DNA from: Corynebacterium guangdongense
GTDB taxonomy: Bacteria > Actinomycetota > Actinomycetes > Mycobacteriales > Mycobacteriaceae
Reading direction: 5' to 3'
Assembly: GCF_030408915.1 (NCBI RefSeq)
Contig: NZ_CP047654.1
Coordinates: 2,418,001-2,482,000, forward strand
Length of the DNA stretch: 64,000 nt
A program made the position numbers and the translations under genes. Numbering within the stretch: the first letter of the stretch is position 1; the number at the start of each line of letters is the position of its first letter. This document shows, piece by piece, positions 39,522 to 49,819 of this stretch. The notes under the pieces were generated by a model, which saw only the letters and a list, made by a program, of their open reading frames with translations, had not been told where the DNA came from and searched no databases.

Positions 39522-40494
39522 CGACGCTCCTTCTCACCCGCGGGTCGACGAGGATGGCGATGACGTCGGCGATGAGGTTGCCCACGAAGACGAGCACCGC
39601 GGACAGGGTGACCGCGCCGAGCAGCAGCGGGACGTCCGAGGCGATCGCCGCCTTGGTGATCAGCGCGCCGAGCCCGTGGTAGGAGAAGACGACCTCGGCC
39701 AGGGCGGAGCCGCCGAAGAGCATCGACAGCGAGGTGAACTGCAGCATCACCGCCGGCAGCAGGGTGTTGCGCAGACCGTGGTGGCGCACGATCCCCCAGG
39801 TGCCCAGGCCGCGGGCACGGGCGAAGCGGGCCATGTCGGACTCCATGACCTGGCTGACCGACTGGCGGGTGTGCAGGGTGACGTTGGCGATGGCGACGAT
39901 GGCCACGGTGATCGCCGGCAGGACGGCGTGGCGCAGCCGGTCGAGGAGCGTGACGTCCGACGAGACCACGCCCAGCGGCTGCGAGAGCCCCAGCGGGACC
40001 CAGCCCAGCTGCACCGCGAAGACGAGCATGAGGACCAGGCCGACGACGTAGGTCGGCGTGGAGGTGAGCACGTAGCAGGCGGCGACGATGACGCGGTCCA
40101 GCAGCGTGCCCCGGGTCGCCCCGGCGAGGACGCCGAGCAGGTAGCCGAGCACCCCGGAGAGGACCCAGGCGATCGACATCAGCAGCAGGGAGTTGGCGAT
40201 GGCGTGGCCGATGATGCCGGCGACCTCGGCGCGGTAGAGGTTGCTGACGCCGAAGTCGCCGGTGAGCATCCCGCCGAGCCAGCTGAGGTAGCGCTCGTAC
40301 CAGGGCCGGTCCAGGCCCCACAGCGCGGTGATGCGCTCGACCTGGTCGGCGCTGACGCCGCGCTGCATGGACGCGACGTACTGCGCGACCGGGTCCAGGG
40401 GGGAGGCCTCGACCAGGACGAAGGCGAGGAAAGTGACGCTGATCAGCAGGAAGAGCATCCTGGCCAGCGTCCACGACAGCCGGGTCAACGCCAT
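39514..40494 (-). CDS. Nickel/peptide ABC transporter permease (DppB-like)
   Basis: A 326-residue permease with six helices and the EAA loop near ARFARARGLGTWGIVRHHGLRN. The N-terminal segment before LFLLISVTFLAFVLVEASPLDP is the usual first helix of DppB/NikB. The ATG at 40494 overlaps the end of the binding-protein gene by 10 bp; a longer frame up to 40605 lies inside that gene and is rejected. Confidence 0.88.
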   Translation of the reverse strand: MALTRLSWTLARMLFLLISVTFLAFVLVEASPLDPVAQYVASMQRGVSADQVERITALWGLDRPWYERYLSWLGGMLTGDFGVSNLYRAEVAGIIGHAIANSLLLMSIAWVLSGVLGYLLGVLAGATRGTLLDRVIVAACYVLTSTPTYVVGLVLMLVFAVQLGWVPLGLSQPLGVVSSDVTLLDRLRHAVLPAITVAIVAIANVTLHTRQSVSQVMESDMARFARARGLGTWGIVRHHGLRNTLLPAVMLQFTSLSMLFGGSALAEVVFSYHGLGALITKAAIASDVPLLLGAVTLSAVLVFVGNLIADVIAILVDPRVRRSVDA

Positions 40495-42104
40495 TGCGTC
40501 ACATTCTGGAAGATCTGCATGCCGTGCCCGTGGCCGTGGGTGATCTGCTCGCCGATGTCGACGCGGTCGTTGATGAAGTAGAGGTGGTCGCGGCGCAGGA
40601 TCCACAGCATGGACACGTCACCGGTCTCGGGATGGGAGGAGGCGCCGGCGACCTGGGCGGCCTGCCAGTGCGGGATGGACTCGCCCAGGGTGTCGGCGAG
40701 GCGGGCCCGGCGCAGGTGCCCGTCGACCTCCGGGTCGGAATAGTTGGGCATGTTGTTGTAGCTCACGCCGATGGACTCGGAGGAGTAGGTGTCCCACAGC
40801 TCCTTCGGGCTCAGCGAGCCCAGCGCGAAGACGACGGCCTTGGACTTGCCCTCGGCGTAGATGTCGTCCCAGGTCGCCCCCTCCGGTTCGAAGCGGATGC
40901 CGAGCTCGGCGGCCTGCGCTGCGAAGGACTCGGCCAGGTCCGCGCGCGCCGGGTCGCCGGTGGTGTACATCAGGCCGACGACGGCCTCGACGCCGTCCTT
41001 GTCGACGGTGCCGTCGCCGTTGGTGTCACTCCACCCGGCGTCGGCGAGCAGCCTCCTCGCGCCCTCGGGGTCGGCGTCGGCGAAGCGGACGTCCTCCGTG
41101 CCCCACGGCAGCGTGTCGGCGACGGAGTAGGCCGGCTCGCCGTAGCCGGCGACGACGATGTCGTTGAGTTCCCGCCGGTCGACGCCGAGCGAGAGCGCCG
41201 TGCGCACGGCGGGGTCGGAGGTGACGTCGTTGCCGCCCGACCCCTCGATACCCATGGTCTCGGCCGTGCCGCCGGCCGGCTCGGTGGGCAGGGTGATGGC
41301 CATGGTCTCGACGGACTCGAGCTGCTCGAGGGTCATCCCCTCGAACTGGCGGTCGGCGTTGGTGTAGGAGACTTTCGCGACGTCGATGGTGCCGGCCTGG
41401 GCCGCGCTGAGGGCGGCCTCCTCGTCGGCCAGGTAGAAGGTGAGCTTGCGGTAGGCCAGCTCCTCCGGGTAGTACGGGTTGGCCTCCATGATCAGCTGCT
41501 CGCCGTCCTGGTACTCGACGACCCGGTAGGGGCCGGAGGCGATCGGGTTCTGCGAGTAGCCCTCGCCGTAGGCGTGCTCGGGCAGGATGGCGATGGTCGC
41601 CGCCTGCGGGCCGAAGAGGGAGTCCGGCTGGACCAGCTCGATCTCGACGGTGTGCTCGTCGACGGCGCGGACCTCGGCGACGTTGCCGAGGTCGAACTGG
41701 GTGCCGTCCTCCTTGAGCAGGTCGTAGGTGAACACGACGTCGGCGGCGGTGACCGGCTCACCGTCGGAGAACTTGAAGTCCTCGCGCAGGTGGAAGGTCC
41801 AGACGACGCCCTCGTGGGAGAAGTCCTTCGCCAGGTCGCCGACCAGTTCCATCTCGCCGGACTCGGCGTTGCGGTGCCACTGCACCAGGGAGGAGTGCAG
41901 CACCTTGTGCTCCTGGTGGTTGCCCCAGCCGCGCAGCGGGTCGAACTCCCCCTCCCCGACGTCGCCGACGGCGAGCACCAGCTCGTCCTCGGCGCGGGTC
42001 TGCGCGGTGGGGGCGGCGGTGGTCGAGCCCGGGCCGGAGCAGGCCGCCAGGGTGAGGGCGGCGACGGTCACCAGACCGGCGAGGGCGGTTGAGCGTCGGG
42101 ACAT
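40485..42104 (-). CDS. ABC transporter solute-binding lipoprotein (family 5), probable nickel
   Basis: Extracellular solute-binding protein of 539 residues with a lipobox LAAC near residue 19. It has the family-5 signatures WTFHLREDFKFSDGEPVTAADVVFTY and the two-lobe fold pattern. Members bind oligopeptides, nickel or nickel-chelates; the location directly next to ureD and the C-terminal HGHGHG stretch (just before the end) favour nickel, which urease needs. The ATG at 42104 follows GGAGGAA. It heads the five-gene importer operon. Confidence 0.88.
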   Translation of the reverse strand: MSRRSTALAGLVTVAALTLAACSGPGSTTAAPTAQTRAEDELVLAVGDVGEGEFDPLRGWGNHQEHKVLHSSLVQWHRNAESGEMELVGDLAKDFSHEGVVWTFHLREDFKFSDGEPVTAADVVFTYDLLKEDGTQFDLGNVAEVRAVDEHTVEIELVQPDSLFGPQAATIAILPEHAYGEGYSQNPIASGPYRVVEYQDGEQLIMEANPYYPEELAYRKLTFYLADEEAALSAAQAGTIDVAKVSYTNADRQFEGMTLEQLESVETMAITLPTEPAGGTAETMGIEGSGGNDVTSDPAVRTALSLGVDRRELNDIVVAGYGEPAYSVADTLPWGTEDVRFADADPEGARRLLADAGWSDTNGDGTVDKDGVEAVVGLMYTTGDPARADLAESFAAQAAELGIRFEPEGATWDDIYAEGKSKAVVFALGSLSPKELWDTYSSESIGVSYNNMPNYSDPEVDGHLRRARLADTLGESIPHWQAAQVAGASSHPETGDVSMLWILRRDHLYFINDRVDIGEQITHGHGHGMQIFQNVTQWR

Positions 42105-42156
42105 GGAGTTCCTCCGGGCGTCGATTTCAAACATTCAATTGGTTATTTGAGCATAT

Positions 42157-42170
42157 GGTATGGGAATACC
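42157..42170. promoter_or_regulatory. Palindrome upstream of importer operon
   Basis: GGTATGGGAATACC has perfect 5-bp arms (GGTAT/ATACC) around four bases and lies about 55 bp before the binding-protein start in AT-rich sequence, a plausible operator. The regulator is unknown; a metal-responsive factor would fit the context. Confidence 0.3.
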
Positions 42171-42218
42171 TAAAGCATCGCAACCCTCCGGCCACGAAAA
42201 ACAGGGTCCGACGGCGAC

Positions 42219-42261
42219 CTGCCCGCCCCGCTGCCGGAGGAACCGGAAGCCGGGCGGGCAG
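42219..42261 (-). terminator. Terminator after ureD
   Basis: Ten-bp GC stem (CTGCCCGCCC with GGGCGGGCAG) closing a 23-nt loop that can fold further, followed on the minus strand some 14 nt later by TGTTTTTCG. It separates the urease operon from the importer operon. Confidence 0.55.
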
Positions 42262-42281
42262 TCGTGCCGCGCGGGGTCGCG

Positions 42282-43162
42282 TCAGTACTGACGGAGGGTG
42301 ATGTCGCGCTGTCCGCGGAGCTGGCCGCGGACCTCCCCCGCGACGTCGAGGATGAGCTGCAGCAGCTCCTCGGTGCGGTTGCCCAGGGCACGCAGGACGA
42401 AGCCGGGGCGCTCGGTGGCGGTCACCGAGGCGATCATCGACTCGTCCGCCGCGACGTGCTCGTCGATCTTGGCACGCACGTCACGGATGAGATCCTCCGT
42501 GACGCCCGGGTCGAAGCAGATGGCCGTCGCCACATGGGTGCGGCCACCCATGTAGAACTCCTTCTCCTGACCGAACTCGCTGGCGAGCGGCTGGAGCTTG
42601 ATGTTGTCGACCAGCGCGAGCTCGCCGCCAACGTTGACCACGTTGCGCAGGTGCGCCTGCTTGTACAGGAAGTGCCCGCCGTCCGGGGACCAGCCCGGGG
42701 TGACGATGTCCGAGAAGAACAGCGAACCGTTCGGATGGACGTTGGCGGTGAGATGCTGGCGGAAGTCCGCGTCGCGGTAGAGAATCAGCTGATCCGGGAC
42801 GTACTCCAGGACCGCGCCCTCGGCGACGTTGAACTCCACGTTCTGCACCACATAATCGTCCGGGGTGCGGTAGACCTTGGCCGCCGACTGGTCGGTCAGC
42901 AGCGCGGAGGCCCCCTCGGCGACGTCGACCTTGATGCGGTAGGCGTCGCCGCCGACGTAGCCGCCACCCGGGTTGACGATGATGTAGTACACCTGACCGG
43001 AGTCATCGAGGTAGTGCGGGCGGATGATCTTCAGCGCGCGGGAGTGGTACTGCGAGGTCGCGATGGACTTGCCGCCGCTGACCTCGATGCCGAGCTCCAG
43101 GACGCCCATCTCCTCGCGCGGAGGATCGTGGTGGAAGACGCCCGACGGTAGATCCCAACCCA

Positions 43163-43163
<1 letters not shown>
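42282..43163 (-). CDS. ureD: Urease accessory protein UreD (UreH)
   Basis: Scaffold for urease maturation; binds apo-urease with UreF and UreG and helps deliver nickel and carbon dioxide to the active-site lysine. Length 293 residues, typical. Segments GGGYVGGDAYRIKVDV and LYRDADFRQHLTANV are conserved in the family. The ATG at 43163 overlaps the ureG stop by one base (TAATG). Last gene of ureABCEFGD. Confidence 0.92.
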
Positions 43164-43777
<614 letters not shown>

Positions 43778-43821
43778 TGTGTCAATCCTTTCGTGTGACT
43801 TCTGTATTGATCGTCCCAATT

Positions 43822-44541
43822 TTAGGACATGAACATGCGGGAATGAAGGGCCTCATGGGCCATCTGGGCCACTTCGAGGCGCGGCGCCGCGACGCCGAAA
43901 TCGCTCGTCCGGTGGCGCATCGTCATCTCGATGGCCTGCTCGATCGCCTCATAGGCGCCGACCAGCACGCGCTGGCCCGCGTCCTGGCCCAGCGGGATGG
44001 CGCGGATGGCGTTCTGGGTCATCGAGTTGGCCATCTGCATGAGGTACGCGGCGACCGCGTCCTCGGCCTCGACGCCGTGGGCGCCGAGCACCAGGCCCGC
44101 GGCGATGCCCGGGTTGCCCTTGAGCTCGCGGGAATTGATCGCGGCCACGTACTCGGTGACCAGGTGGTCCTCCGGCGCGACGATGGCGGCGACCCGCGAC
44201 CAGCGCTTGCCCATCGAGTTCATGGAGGTGCGGACCTCCTTGGGCGTCTGGCACGCGTGGGCCAGCTGATCCAGCTCGACCAGGAGCTGGCGCCTCGCGG
44301 CGTCGTCAAGCTCGCTGCGCTGCAGCTCGACGGCGAACTTCACGGCCAGCGCCTCGTTGTAGCTGGCCTGGCGCAGGTAGCCGTGCAGCCACCGGCCGTA
44401 GCCCTCGGCGTCGGTGATGTCCTCGGCCAGGACGTAGGTCTCGAGGCCAGCGGAATGGGCGAAACCACCGGTCGGCAGAGCGGAGTCGGTCAGGTGCCAG
44501 ATGACCAGCTCTGCGCGGCGATTAGTGAGAGTGTTCAGCAT
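43822..44541 (-). CDS. ureF: Urease accessory protein UreF
   Basis: All-helical 239-residue activator that recruits UreG to the UreD-urease complex. Conserved [16 protein letters not shown] at residues 22-37 and [14 protein letters not shown] in the middle. Its first 20 bp overlap the end of ureE, so the two are coupled. Confidence 0.92.
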   Translation of the reverse strand: MLNTLTNRRAELVIWHLTDSALPTGGFAHSAGLETYVLAEDITDAEGYGRWLHGYLRQASYNEALAVKFAVELQRSELDDAARRQLLVELDQLAHACQTPKEVRTSMNSMGKRWSRVAAIVAPEDHLVTEYVAAINSRELKGNPGIAAGLVLGAHGVEAEDAVAAYLMQMANSMTQNAIRAIPLGQDAGQRVLVGAYEAIEQAIEMTMRHRTSDFGVAAPRLEVAQMAHEALHSRMFMS

Positions 44542-44998
44542 GGCGGAAAGCCTCCGGCATCACGTGCTCACCGCGGGAGAACTCCACGTTGAGGTGCTCT
44601 AGGGTGTGCTCGACGGTGTGGTCGTAGCGCACGACCATGACTTCCTTGCCAAACTCACTGTCGGCGCCGAAGAACTGCGCCTGCAGGTGACGGTTGCCCA
44701 GGGTGTGGGCCACGGCCAGCGCCTCGCGGATGGAGGCCGGCGCGATCACCAGGACGTCGGAGGCGGCCATGCGGGCGACGACGGCGTTGTCGCCCTCGCG
44801 CTGCAGGATGTCCCCGTCATAGAGCTCACGGAAGTCGTTGGAGAAACGCAGGGCGACCTCGTCGCCGCCCTCGGTGGTCACTCGCTGGACCCGCTTGAGA
44901 CGGCTCTCATTGTCGAACACGGCGTAGTCGATGTTCAGCCCGTCGCGCTCGGCCTCGGTGAGATCGGCGAGGTTACCGGAGATCTCGGTGATAATCAT
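44522..44998 (-). CDS. ureE: Urease accessory nickel chaperone UreE
   Basis: Nickel metallochaperone of 158 residues. N-terminal peptide-binding-like domain (AVFDNESRLKRVQRV, residues 24-38) and a C-terminal metal-binding domain with LGNRHLQAQ and the His-containing tail FRHAEHSH, which is short compared with the His-rich tails of Klebsiella UreE. The ATG at 44998 follows an AGAAAGA; a longer frame up to 45217 crosses the ureC-ureE gap and is not supported. Overlaps ureF by 20 bp. Confidence 0.93.
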   Translation of the reverse strand: MIITEISGNLADLTEAERDGLNIDYAVFDNESRLKRVQRVTTEGGDEVALRFSNDFRELYDGDILQREGDNAVVARMAASDVLVIAPASIREALAVAHTLGNRHLQAQFFGADSEFGKEVMVVRYDHTVEHTLEHLNVEFSRGEHVMPEAFRHAEHSH

Positions 44999-45047
44999 GG
45001 GATTCTTTCTTCCAGATTGTGTAGAAAGCAGGTCAGTGGACAACAAA

Positions 45048-45074
45048 GGCGGGGCCGGTGTGAACCGCCCCGCC
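45048..45074 (-). terminator. Hairpin between ureC and ureE
   Basis: GGCGGGG/CCCCGCC (7 bp) extended by CGGT/ACCG (4 bp) around a GTGA loop with a one-base bulge, followed on the minus strand by TTTGTTG. In operon direction it stands after ureC and before ureE, so it may partially terminate transcription and lower accessory-gene levels relative to structural genes. Confidence 0.6.
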
Positions 45075-45146
45075 AGTGTCGACATCGGCCGGCGACGCTC
45101 CAGGCAGAGCGCGCCGCGTCGATTAACCCCTGAGACTAGTACGGAA

Positions 45147-46856
45147 CTAGAACAGGAAGTAACGCTGCGCCATCGGCAGCTCGGTCGCCGGCTCGGAGGT
45201 GATTTCCTCGCCGTCAACGCTCAGCACGTAGGTCTCCGGATCGACCTTGATCTCCGGGGTGGCGTTGTTGAGCTTCAGGTCGGCCTTGCTGATGGAACGC
45301 ATGTTCTTCGCCTCGACGAAGGTGCGCTCCACGCCCAGCTCCTCCTCGATGCCGGCCTCGATGGCGGCGGTCGGCAGGAAGGTGACGGAGGTGCGGCCGG
45401 CGGCGGCGCCTCGGGCACCGAAGGAGTAACGCATGGTGCGCGGCTGCGGGGTCGGGATGGAGGCGTTGGAGTCGCCCATGATGGAACGGACGATGTAGCC
45501 CGACTTCAGGACGATGCTCGGCTTGACGCCGAAGTACGCCGGCTCCCAGATGACCAGGTCAGCCAGCTTGCCCTCCTCCACGGAACCGACGGTGTCGGCG
45601 ACGCCGGAGGCGATGGCGGGGTTGATCGTGTACTTCGCGATGTAGCGCTTGATGCGCTCATTGTCGGCGTTGGCGTCGTCGCCCTCCAGAGCACCGAACT
45701 GCTCCTTCATGCGGTGCGCGACCTGCCAGGTGCGCAGCACGACCTCACCGACACGGCCCATGGCCTGGGAGTCGGAGGAGGTGATGGACAGGATGCCGCG
45801 GTCGTGCAGGACGTCCTCGGCGGCGATGGTCTCCTTGCGGATACGGGAATCCGCGAAAGCCACGTCCTCCGGAAGATCCGGGTTCAGGTGGTGGCAGACC
45901 ATGATCATGTCCAGGTGCTCGTCCATGGTGTTGACCGTGTACGGCAGGGTCGGGTTGGTCGACGCCGGCAGAACGTTCGGCAGACCGGCGACCTTCAGGA
46001 TGTCCGGGGCGTGGCCGCCGCCGGCGCCCTCGGTGTGGAAGGTGTGGATGACACGGTCGCCGATGGCCGCGATGGTGTTCTCGGCCATGCCGCCCTCGTT
46101 GAGGGTGTCGGTGTGGATGGCGACCTGGATGTCCATCTCATCGGCGACGGTCAGGGCCGTGTCGATGGAGTTGGCGGTGGCGCCCCAGTCCTCGTGGATC
46201 TTCAGGCCGATGGCGCCGGCCCGGATCTGCTCGCGCAGCTTCTCCGGGTCGGAGGCGTGGCCCTTGCCCAGGAAGCCGACGTTGACGTTGAAGTCACGCG
46301 TCGCGCGGATCATGTGCTTGATGTTGGCCGGGCCGGCGGTGACGGTGGTGGCGTTGGTGGAGTCCACCGGGCCGGTGCCGCCGCCGATGAGGGTGGTGGT
46401 GCCGTTGTCGAGGGCGGCCTCGACCTGCTCCGGGGAGATGTAGTGGATGTGGGTGTCCACGGCGCCGGCGGTGACGATCTTGCCCTCGCCGCCGATGACC
46501 TCGGTGTTCACGCCGACGATGATGTCGATGTCATCCTGGATGTCCGGGTTGCCGGCGTTGCCGATCTTAAAGATCTTGCCGTCCTTGACGGCGATGTCGG
46601 CGGTGTAGATGCCGGTGTAGTCGATGACGGTGCCGTTGGTGATGACCAGGTCCGGGGTCTCATCGGTGGAGGTGCGGGAGTTCTGGCCCATACCGTCACG
46701 GATGACCTTGCCGCCGCCGAAGGAAACCTCTTCGCCGTACTTGGTGTAATCCTTCTCGACCCGGGCGATCAGCTCGGTGTCAGCCAGACGGATGCGGTCG
46801 CCGGTGGTGGGGCCGTGCAGCTCAGCGTACTGGCGGCGCTCCATTTCAAAAGACAT
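45147..46856 (-). CDS. ureC: Urease alpha subunit (catalytic)
   Basis: Nickel-dependent hydrolase of urea to ammonia and carbamate, 569 residues, the expected length. Metal ligands and catalysis: DTHIHY near residue 135, carbamylated Lys in GLKIHEDWG near residue 219, [11 protein letters not shown], and the flap MVCHHLN with the conserved Cys/His. The ATG at 46856 is preceded by GGAGAAC. A 148-bp gap with a hairpin separates it from ureE. Confidence 0.97.
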   Translation of the reverse strand: MSFEMERRQYAELHGPTTGDRIRLADTELIARVEKDYTKYGEEVSFGGGKVIRDGMGQNSRTSTDETPDLVITNGTVIDYTGIYTADIAVKDGKIFKIGNAGNPDIQDDIDIIVGVNTEVIGGEGKIVTAGAVDTHIHYISPEQVEAALDNGTTTLIGGGTGPVDSTNATTVTAGPANIKHMIRATRDFNVNVGFLGKGHASDPEKLREQIRAGAIGLKIHEDWGATANSIDTALTVADEMDIQVAIHTDTLNEGGMAENTIAAIGDRVIHTFHTEGAGGGHAPDILKVAGLPNVLPASTNPTLPYTVNTMDEHLDMIMVCHHLNPDLPEDVAFADSRIRKETIAAEDVLHDRGILSITSSDSQAMGRVGEVVLRTWQVAHRMKEQFGALEGDDANADNERIKRYIAKYTINPAIASGVADTVGSVEEGKLADLVIWEPAYFGVKPSIVLKSGYIVRSIMGDSNASIPTPQPRTMRYSFGARGAAAGRTSVTFLPTAAIEAGIEEELGVERTFVEAKNMRSISKADLKLNNATPEIKVDPETYVLSVDGEEITSEPATELPMAQRYFLF

Positions 46857-46973
46857 TGTCTAAGTTCTCCTCTTAGCTCGCTACTTCTCGTTTATTCAGT
46901 GCGTTGGTTGAGTCGTATCCCCTGCAGGAAACGGTGTGCGGTCGGCCCTGGTGAGCAGGAACCGCGTACCCGC

Positions 46974-47285
46974 CTAGGCCAGGGAACCGTTGACCTTGCT
47001 GTTGAAGCCGAAGACCTCACGGGTGCCACCGAAGTCAACGAGGTTGACGGTGCGGGAGTCGCCCGGCTCGAGACGGACGGCGGTGCCGGCCGGAATGTCC
47101 AGACGCTTGCCCTTGGCCGCCTCACGGTCGAACTCGAGCTCGCTGTTGGCCTCATAGAAGTGGAAGTGGGAACCGACCTGGACCGGACGGTCACCCTTGT
47201 TGGTCACCTCGATGGTGACGGCCTCGCGGCCCTCGTTGAGGACGATCGGGCCCTCTTCCGCGACGAAGATTTCACCAGGAATCAT
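46974..47285 (-). CDS. ureB: Urease beta subunit
   Basis: Structural subunit, 103 residues, of the three-chain urease typical of bacteria. Family start MIPGEIFV, then [20 protein letters not shown] and [21 protein letters not shown]. Ribosome-binding site AAGGAG before the ATG at 47285. It is followed by a 117-bp gap before ureC and preceded by ureA. Confidence 0.96.
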   Translation of the reverse strand: MIPGEIFVAEEGPIVLNEGREAVTIEVTNKGDRPVQVGSHFHFYEANSELEFDREAAKGKRLDIPAGTAVRLEPGDSRTVNLVDFGGTREVFGFNSKVNGSLA

Positions 47286-47323
47286 GTCAAACTCTCCTTT
47301 TTGCGACAGTTGCGAGTCGGTGC

Positions 47324-47626
47324 TTAGCGGACCGGGTTGTGGACGGTGACGAGCTTGGTGCCGTCGCGGAAGGTGACCTCGACCTGAACGTCGGAGATCA
47401 TTTCCGGCACACCCTCCATGACGTCATCACGGGTGAGGATGCTGACGCCCTCGCTCATGAGCTCGGCGACGGTCTTGCCGTCGCGGGCGCCTTCCATCAG
47501 CTCTGCGGTGATGTAGGCGACGGCCTCCGGGTGGTTGAGCTTGACGCCACGCTCCTTGCGACGACGGGCCACGTCTGCGGCCACGACGATCATGAGCTTC
47601 TCTTGTTCACGCTGCGTGAGGTGCAT
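47324..47626 (-). CDS. ureA: Urease gamma subunit
   Basis: Smallest urease subunit, 100 residues: [20 protein letters not shown] and the conserved [21 protein letters not shown]. First gene of the ureABCEFGD operon; ATG at 47626 follows AAGGAG. The promoter should lie in the 180 bp upstream; no AmtR-like nitrogen-control site could be recognised there. Confidence 0.96.
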   Translation of the reverse strand: MHLTQREQEKLMIVVAADVARRRKERGVKLNHPEAVAYITAELMEGARDGKTVAELMSEGVSILTRDDVMEGVPEMISDVQVEVTFRDGTKLVTVHNPVR

Positions 47627-47714
47627 GAGTTCTCCTTGAAATGCTTGTTAGAGGTGAGGGGCAGGGATGAATCTTGCGACCCATCCTGCCGAAACTTGAA
47701 CCGTTTTGCAGAAA

Positions 47715-47751
47715 GCCGGCGATCAACGGCGGGTGCCTGCCAATCGTCGGC
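47715..47751 (-). terminator. Terminator after EamA transporter gene
   Basis: GCCGGCGAT and ATCGTCGGC pair over 9 positions (one G-U) around a loop that can itself fold; the minus-strand continuation is TTTCTGC. Located 57 bp past the stop codon of the transporter gene and ahead of ureA. Confidence 0.6.
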
Positions 47752-47807
47752 TTTTCAATTAGGTGCGGGTGCTGGTCTTTCCGGGCGGCGGGCCGCCGGG
47801 AAGCGTC

Positions 47808-48974
47808 TTAGACGCTCACTTCTTCCTTGACCTTGACCGTGTCGGCGGCCTTCTTCTTGAAGACTGCGTCGAACAGGCCGTTCTGGAAGGCCACACAACC
47901 GAGGATGATGAGGATGCCCAGCCACTGCAGGATGGACGGAACCTCACCGAACAGCGGCCATGCCACGACGACGGAGGTCACCGGGGACAGCAGCAGGATG
48001 CCCGCACCCAGGACCGGCTCCAGCCAGACGGAACCGATCTGGACCAGGGTCCAGGCGGCGGCCTGACCGATGACGATCAGCACGATGAGGTTGAACCAGT
48101 TGTTGCCGTTGATCGGGTCACCCATCTGGACGGCGTCGAAGATTCCGACGTCCTCCGGCATGTCCGGCAGAACCATCTGACCGGTCTCCGGGTCCTTGGT
48201 CAGGACGCCGGTGGTGACGGCGAAGCCGTTGCCGAAGATCATGGCGATGATCGGGGCGACAGCCTGAGCGACCATGGTCCACATCATCGGCTGGACGTAG
48301 AGGTCGCTGCGCGGTGCGGTGGTGGAGGCCTTACGGGAGAAGTACAGGTAGAAGGAGTAGCAGATACCGGAGGTCAGGCCGAAGACGGTGCCCAGGACGG
48401 AGGTCTTGATGCCGGAGATCTGGTCCGGACCAGGCATGGCCTCGGTGGACTCGAAGACGCCACCGGTCAGCAGCACGCCGACGATCATCAGCGGCAGAAT
48501 CACGATGAAGGACTTAGGCAGCTTGTACTTGTCGAAGATCGTGGAAAGGATCGGGACGATGACGACCTGCAGGTTCAGCAGAATCGCGGCGACGCCGGAG
48601 CCGATCAGGAAGATGGAGAAGTTCCAGGCGGTGAAGTCGATGCCCAGGAAGATGCCGGCGATGACGGAGTAGATGATGCCCTGCTTGGGCAGGCTCATCT
48701 TCTTCTTCATCTCGTGGATGGCCAGCGGAAGAAGAATGAGGGCGCCGAGGGCGACGCGGAGGAACGCCTGGGTGGCCGGGTCCATGTTGGACGCCTTAAC
48801 CCACAGCGGAGTGCCAGACAGGAACAGGGTGCCGATCAGAAGGATGATGACGGCCTTGGAGTGGCCGATCTGCTTAATCGGGTTCTTTTGGAGGGAGGGG
48901 TGCACGACGGTGCTTCCCGGTGCCGATTGATTGGTCATATCAGGGACGCTACCAGGCATTTCCCCTAGATCCAT
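47808..48974 (-). CDS. EamA/DMT-family transporter
   Basis: Ten-helix drug/metabolite transporter. After a short polar start, helices begin at IILLIGTLFLSGTPLWV and continue through two EamA repeats, with a long extracytoplasmic loop (about residues 225-270, near PDMPEDVGIFDAV) and the C-terminal basic tail FKKKAADTVKVKEEVSV. Substrate unknown. Start uncertain: ATG at 48974 is taken here, but ATG 48938 and a TTG at 48986 are in frame; a minus-strand -10 TATAAG lies upstream. It shares no operon with urease because of the terminator between them. Confidence 0.82.
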   Translation of the reverse strand: MDLGEMPGSVPDMTNQSAPGSTVVHPSLQKNPIKQIGHSKAVIILLIGTLFLSGTPLWVKASNMDPATQAFLRVALGALILLPLAIHEMKKKMSLPKQGIIYSVIAGIFLGIDFTAWNFSIFLIGSGVAAILLNLQVVIVPILSTIFDKYKLPKSFIVILPLMIVGVLLTGGVFESTEAMPGPDQISGIKTSVLGTVFGLTSGICYSFYLYFSRKASTTAPRSDLYVQPMMWTMVAQAVAPIIAMIFGNGFAVTTGVLTKDPETGQMVLPDMPEDVGIFDAVQMGDPINGNNWFNLIVLIVIGQAAAWTLVQIGSVWLEPVLGAGILLLSPVTSVVVAWPLFGEVPSILQWLGILIILGCVAFQNGLFDAVFKKKAADTVKVKEEVSV

Positions 48975-49382
48975 CCCATTGACCAAACCTTGATTTACAG
49001 AACGCTTATACTATTTTCCCTTGATGGCCCTTTGGTCGCCATATAATCGCACCTTATATTTTTCAAGGTTCTTTTCCCACCCCAATTCGGGGGTGTCACG
49101 ACCAGCGGGAAGGGGCCCACCCACGGCGATCTCCGGGCCGTCGGATTTTAATTCCCCGCCAAAGACAGACGTTTTCGAAGGTCCAATTCAGACAACAAGC
49201 AGAAATGTGCCAGAATCAGCACATTTAAGGCCCCTATTAGCGACAATTCAGCCTTGTCAATAGTTCTAACGTAGAATTTGCTGTCAAAGTTCCCGTCGTG
49301 TCTCCCTCATCGCGATTTGCAGGTCCCTTATCGCGACGTACCGGCGCGCCAGCACCGGCCAGTGCCCTACACTCTGAAACCC
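48975..49382. other. Gene-free region between divergent genes
   Basis: About 400 bp, AT-richer than average. On the minus strand TATAAG is a plausible -10 of the EamA gene; on the plus strand TAGAAT at 49272-49277 is a -10 candidate for the small membrane protein. A frame at 49021-49263 has no ribosome-binding site and appears random. Confidence 0.55.
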
Positions 49383-49682
49383 ATGAGGACACTCAAAGTC
49401 TGGCAACTGGCCGCCCTGGTCATCTTCGGCATTCTCTTCGTCATGTTTCTGACCACCGCGATCCTCGGAGACGACTGGATCCTGTGGCTGTACCCCGTCG
49501 CGGCGCTGGTCGGCGTCGCCATCACCCTGTGGGACGGGCCGGGCCGCAAGGAGCGCAAGCAGCTCGAGGCCACCGAGCGGGCCCAGGCGGACGCCGAGGA
49601 AATGGAGCGCGCCAAGCGACTCGCCCGCAGGGAGCGCAAGCGCCGTGAGAAGGACAACGGCAAGGACGGGAACGACAAGTAG
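49383..49682 (+). CDS. Small membrane protein with charged tail
   Basis: A 99-residue protein with two membrane helices (about residues 8-28 and 33-52) joined by a short loop GDDWILWLY, followed by a highly charged Arg/Lys/Glu tail (from about residue 55) that likely forms a cytoplasmic helix. No family recognised. Start at ATG 49383, choosing the first start that leaves the first helix intact. Convergent with lysS. Confidence 0.75.
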   Translation: MRTLKVWQLAALVIFGILFVMFLTTAILGDDWILWLYPVAALVGVAITLWDGPGRKERKQLEATERAQADAEEMERAKRLARRERKRREKDNGKDGNDK

Positions 49683-49751
49683 CCGGACCAGACCCCTCCC
49701 CCCTCCCCGCGGAGGAGGGCGATCCCGCGCTCAGGTGCGGGGATCGCCGGC

Positions 49752-49790
49752 GGGGCCGGGCGGTGGACTGTCAGTCCACCGCCCGGCCCC
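49752..49790. terminator. Long GC hairpin between convergent genes
   Basis: 18-bp perfect inverted repeat (49752-49769 with 49773-49790) with a 3-nt loop, between the small membrane protein gene and lysS. No T-run on either side, but it is placed as a bidirectional terminator for two convergent genes. Confidence 0.6.
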
Positions 49791-49819
49791 ACTGCGCGCC
49801 GCCCTGACGCGGCCACGCG

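Noticed and set aside
44931-47327. Plus-strand open frame of 798 codons opposite the urease genes
   Set aside because: Runs antisense through ureE, ureC and ureB without motifs or a ribosome-binding site.
49021-49263. Plus-strand frame of 80 codons between the EamA gene and the small membrane protein gene
   Set aside because: No start signal, composition not coding-like, and overlaps probable promoters.
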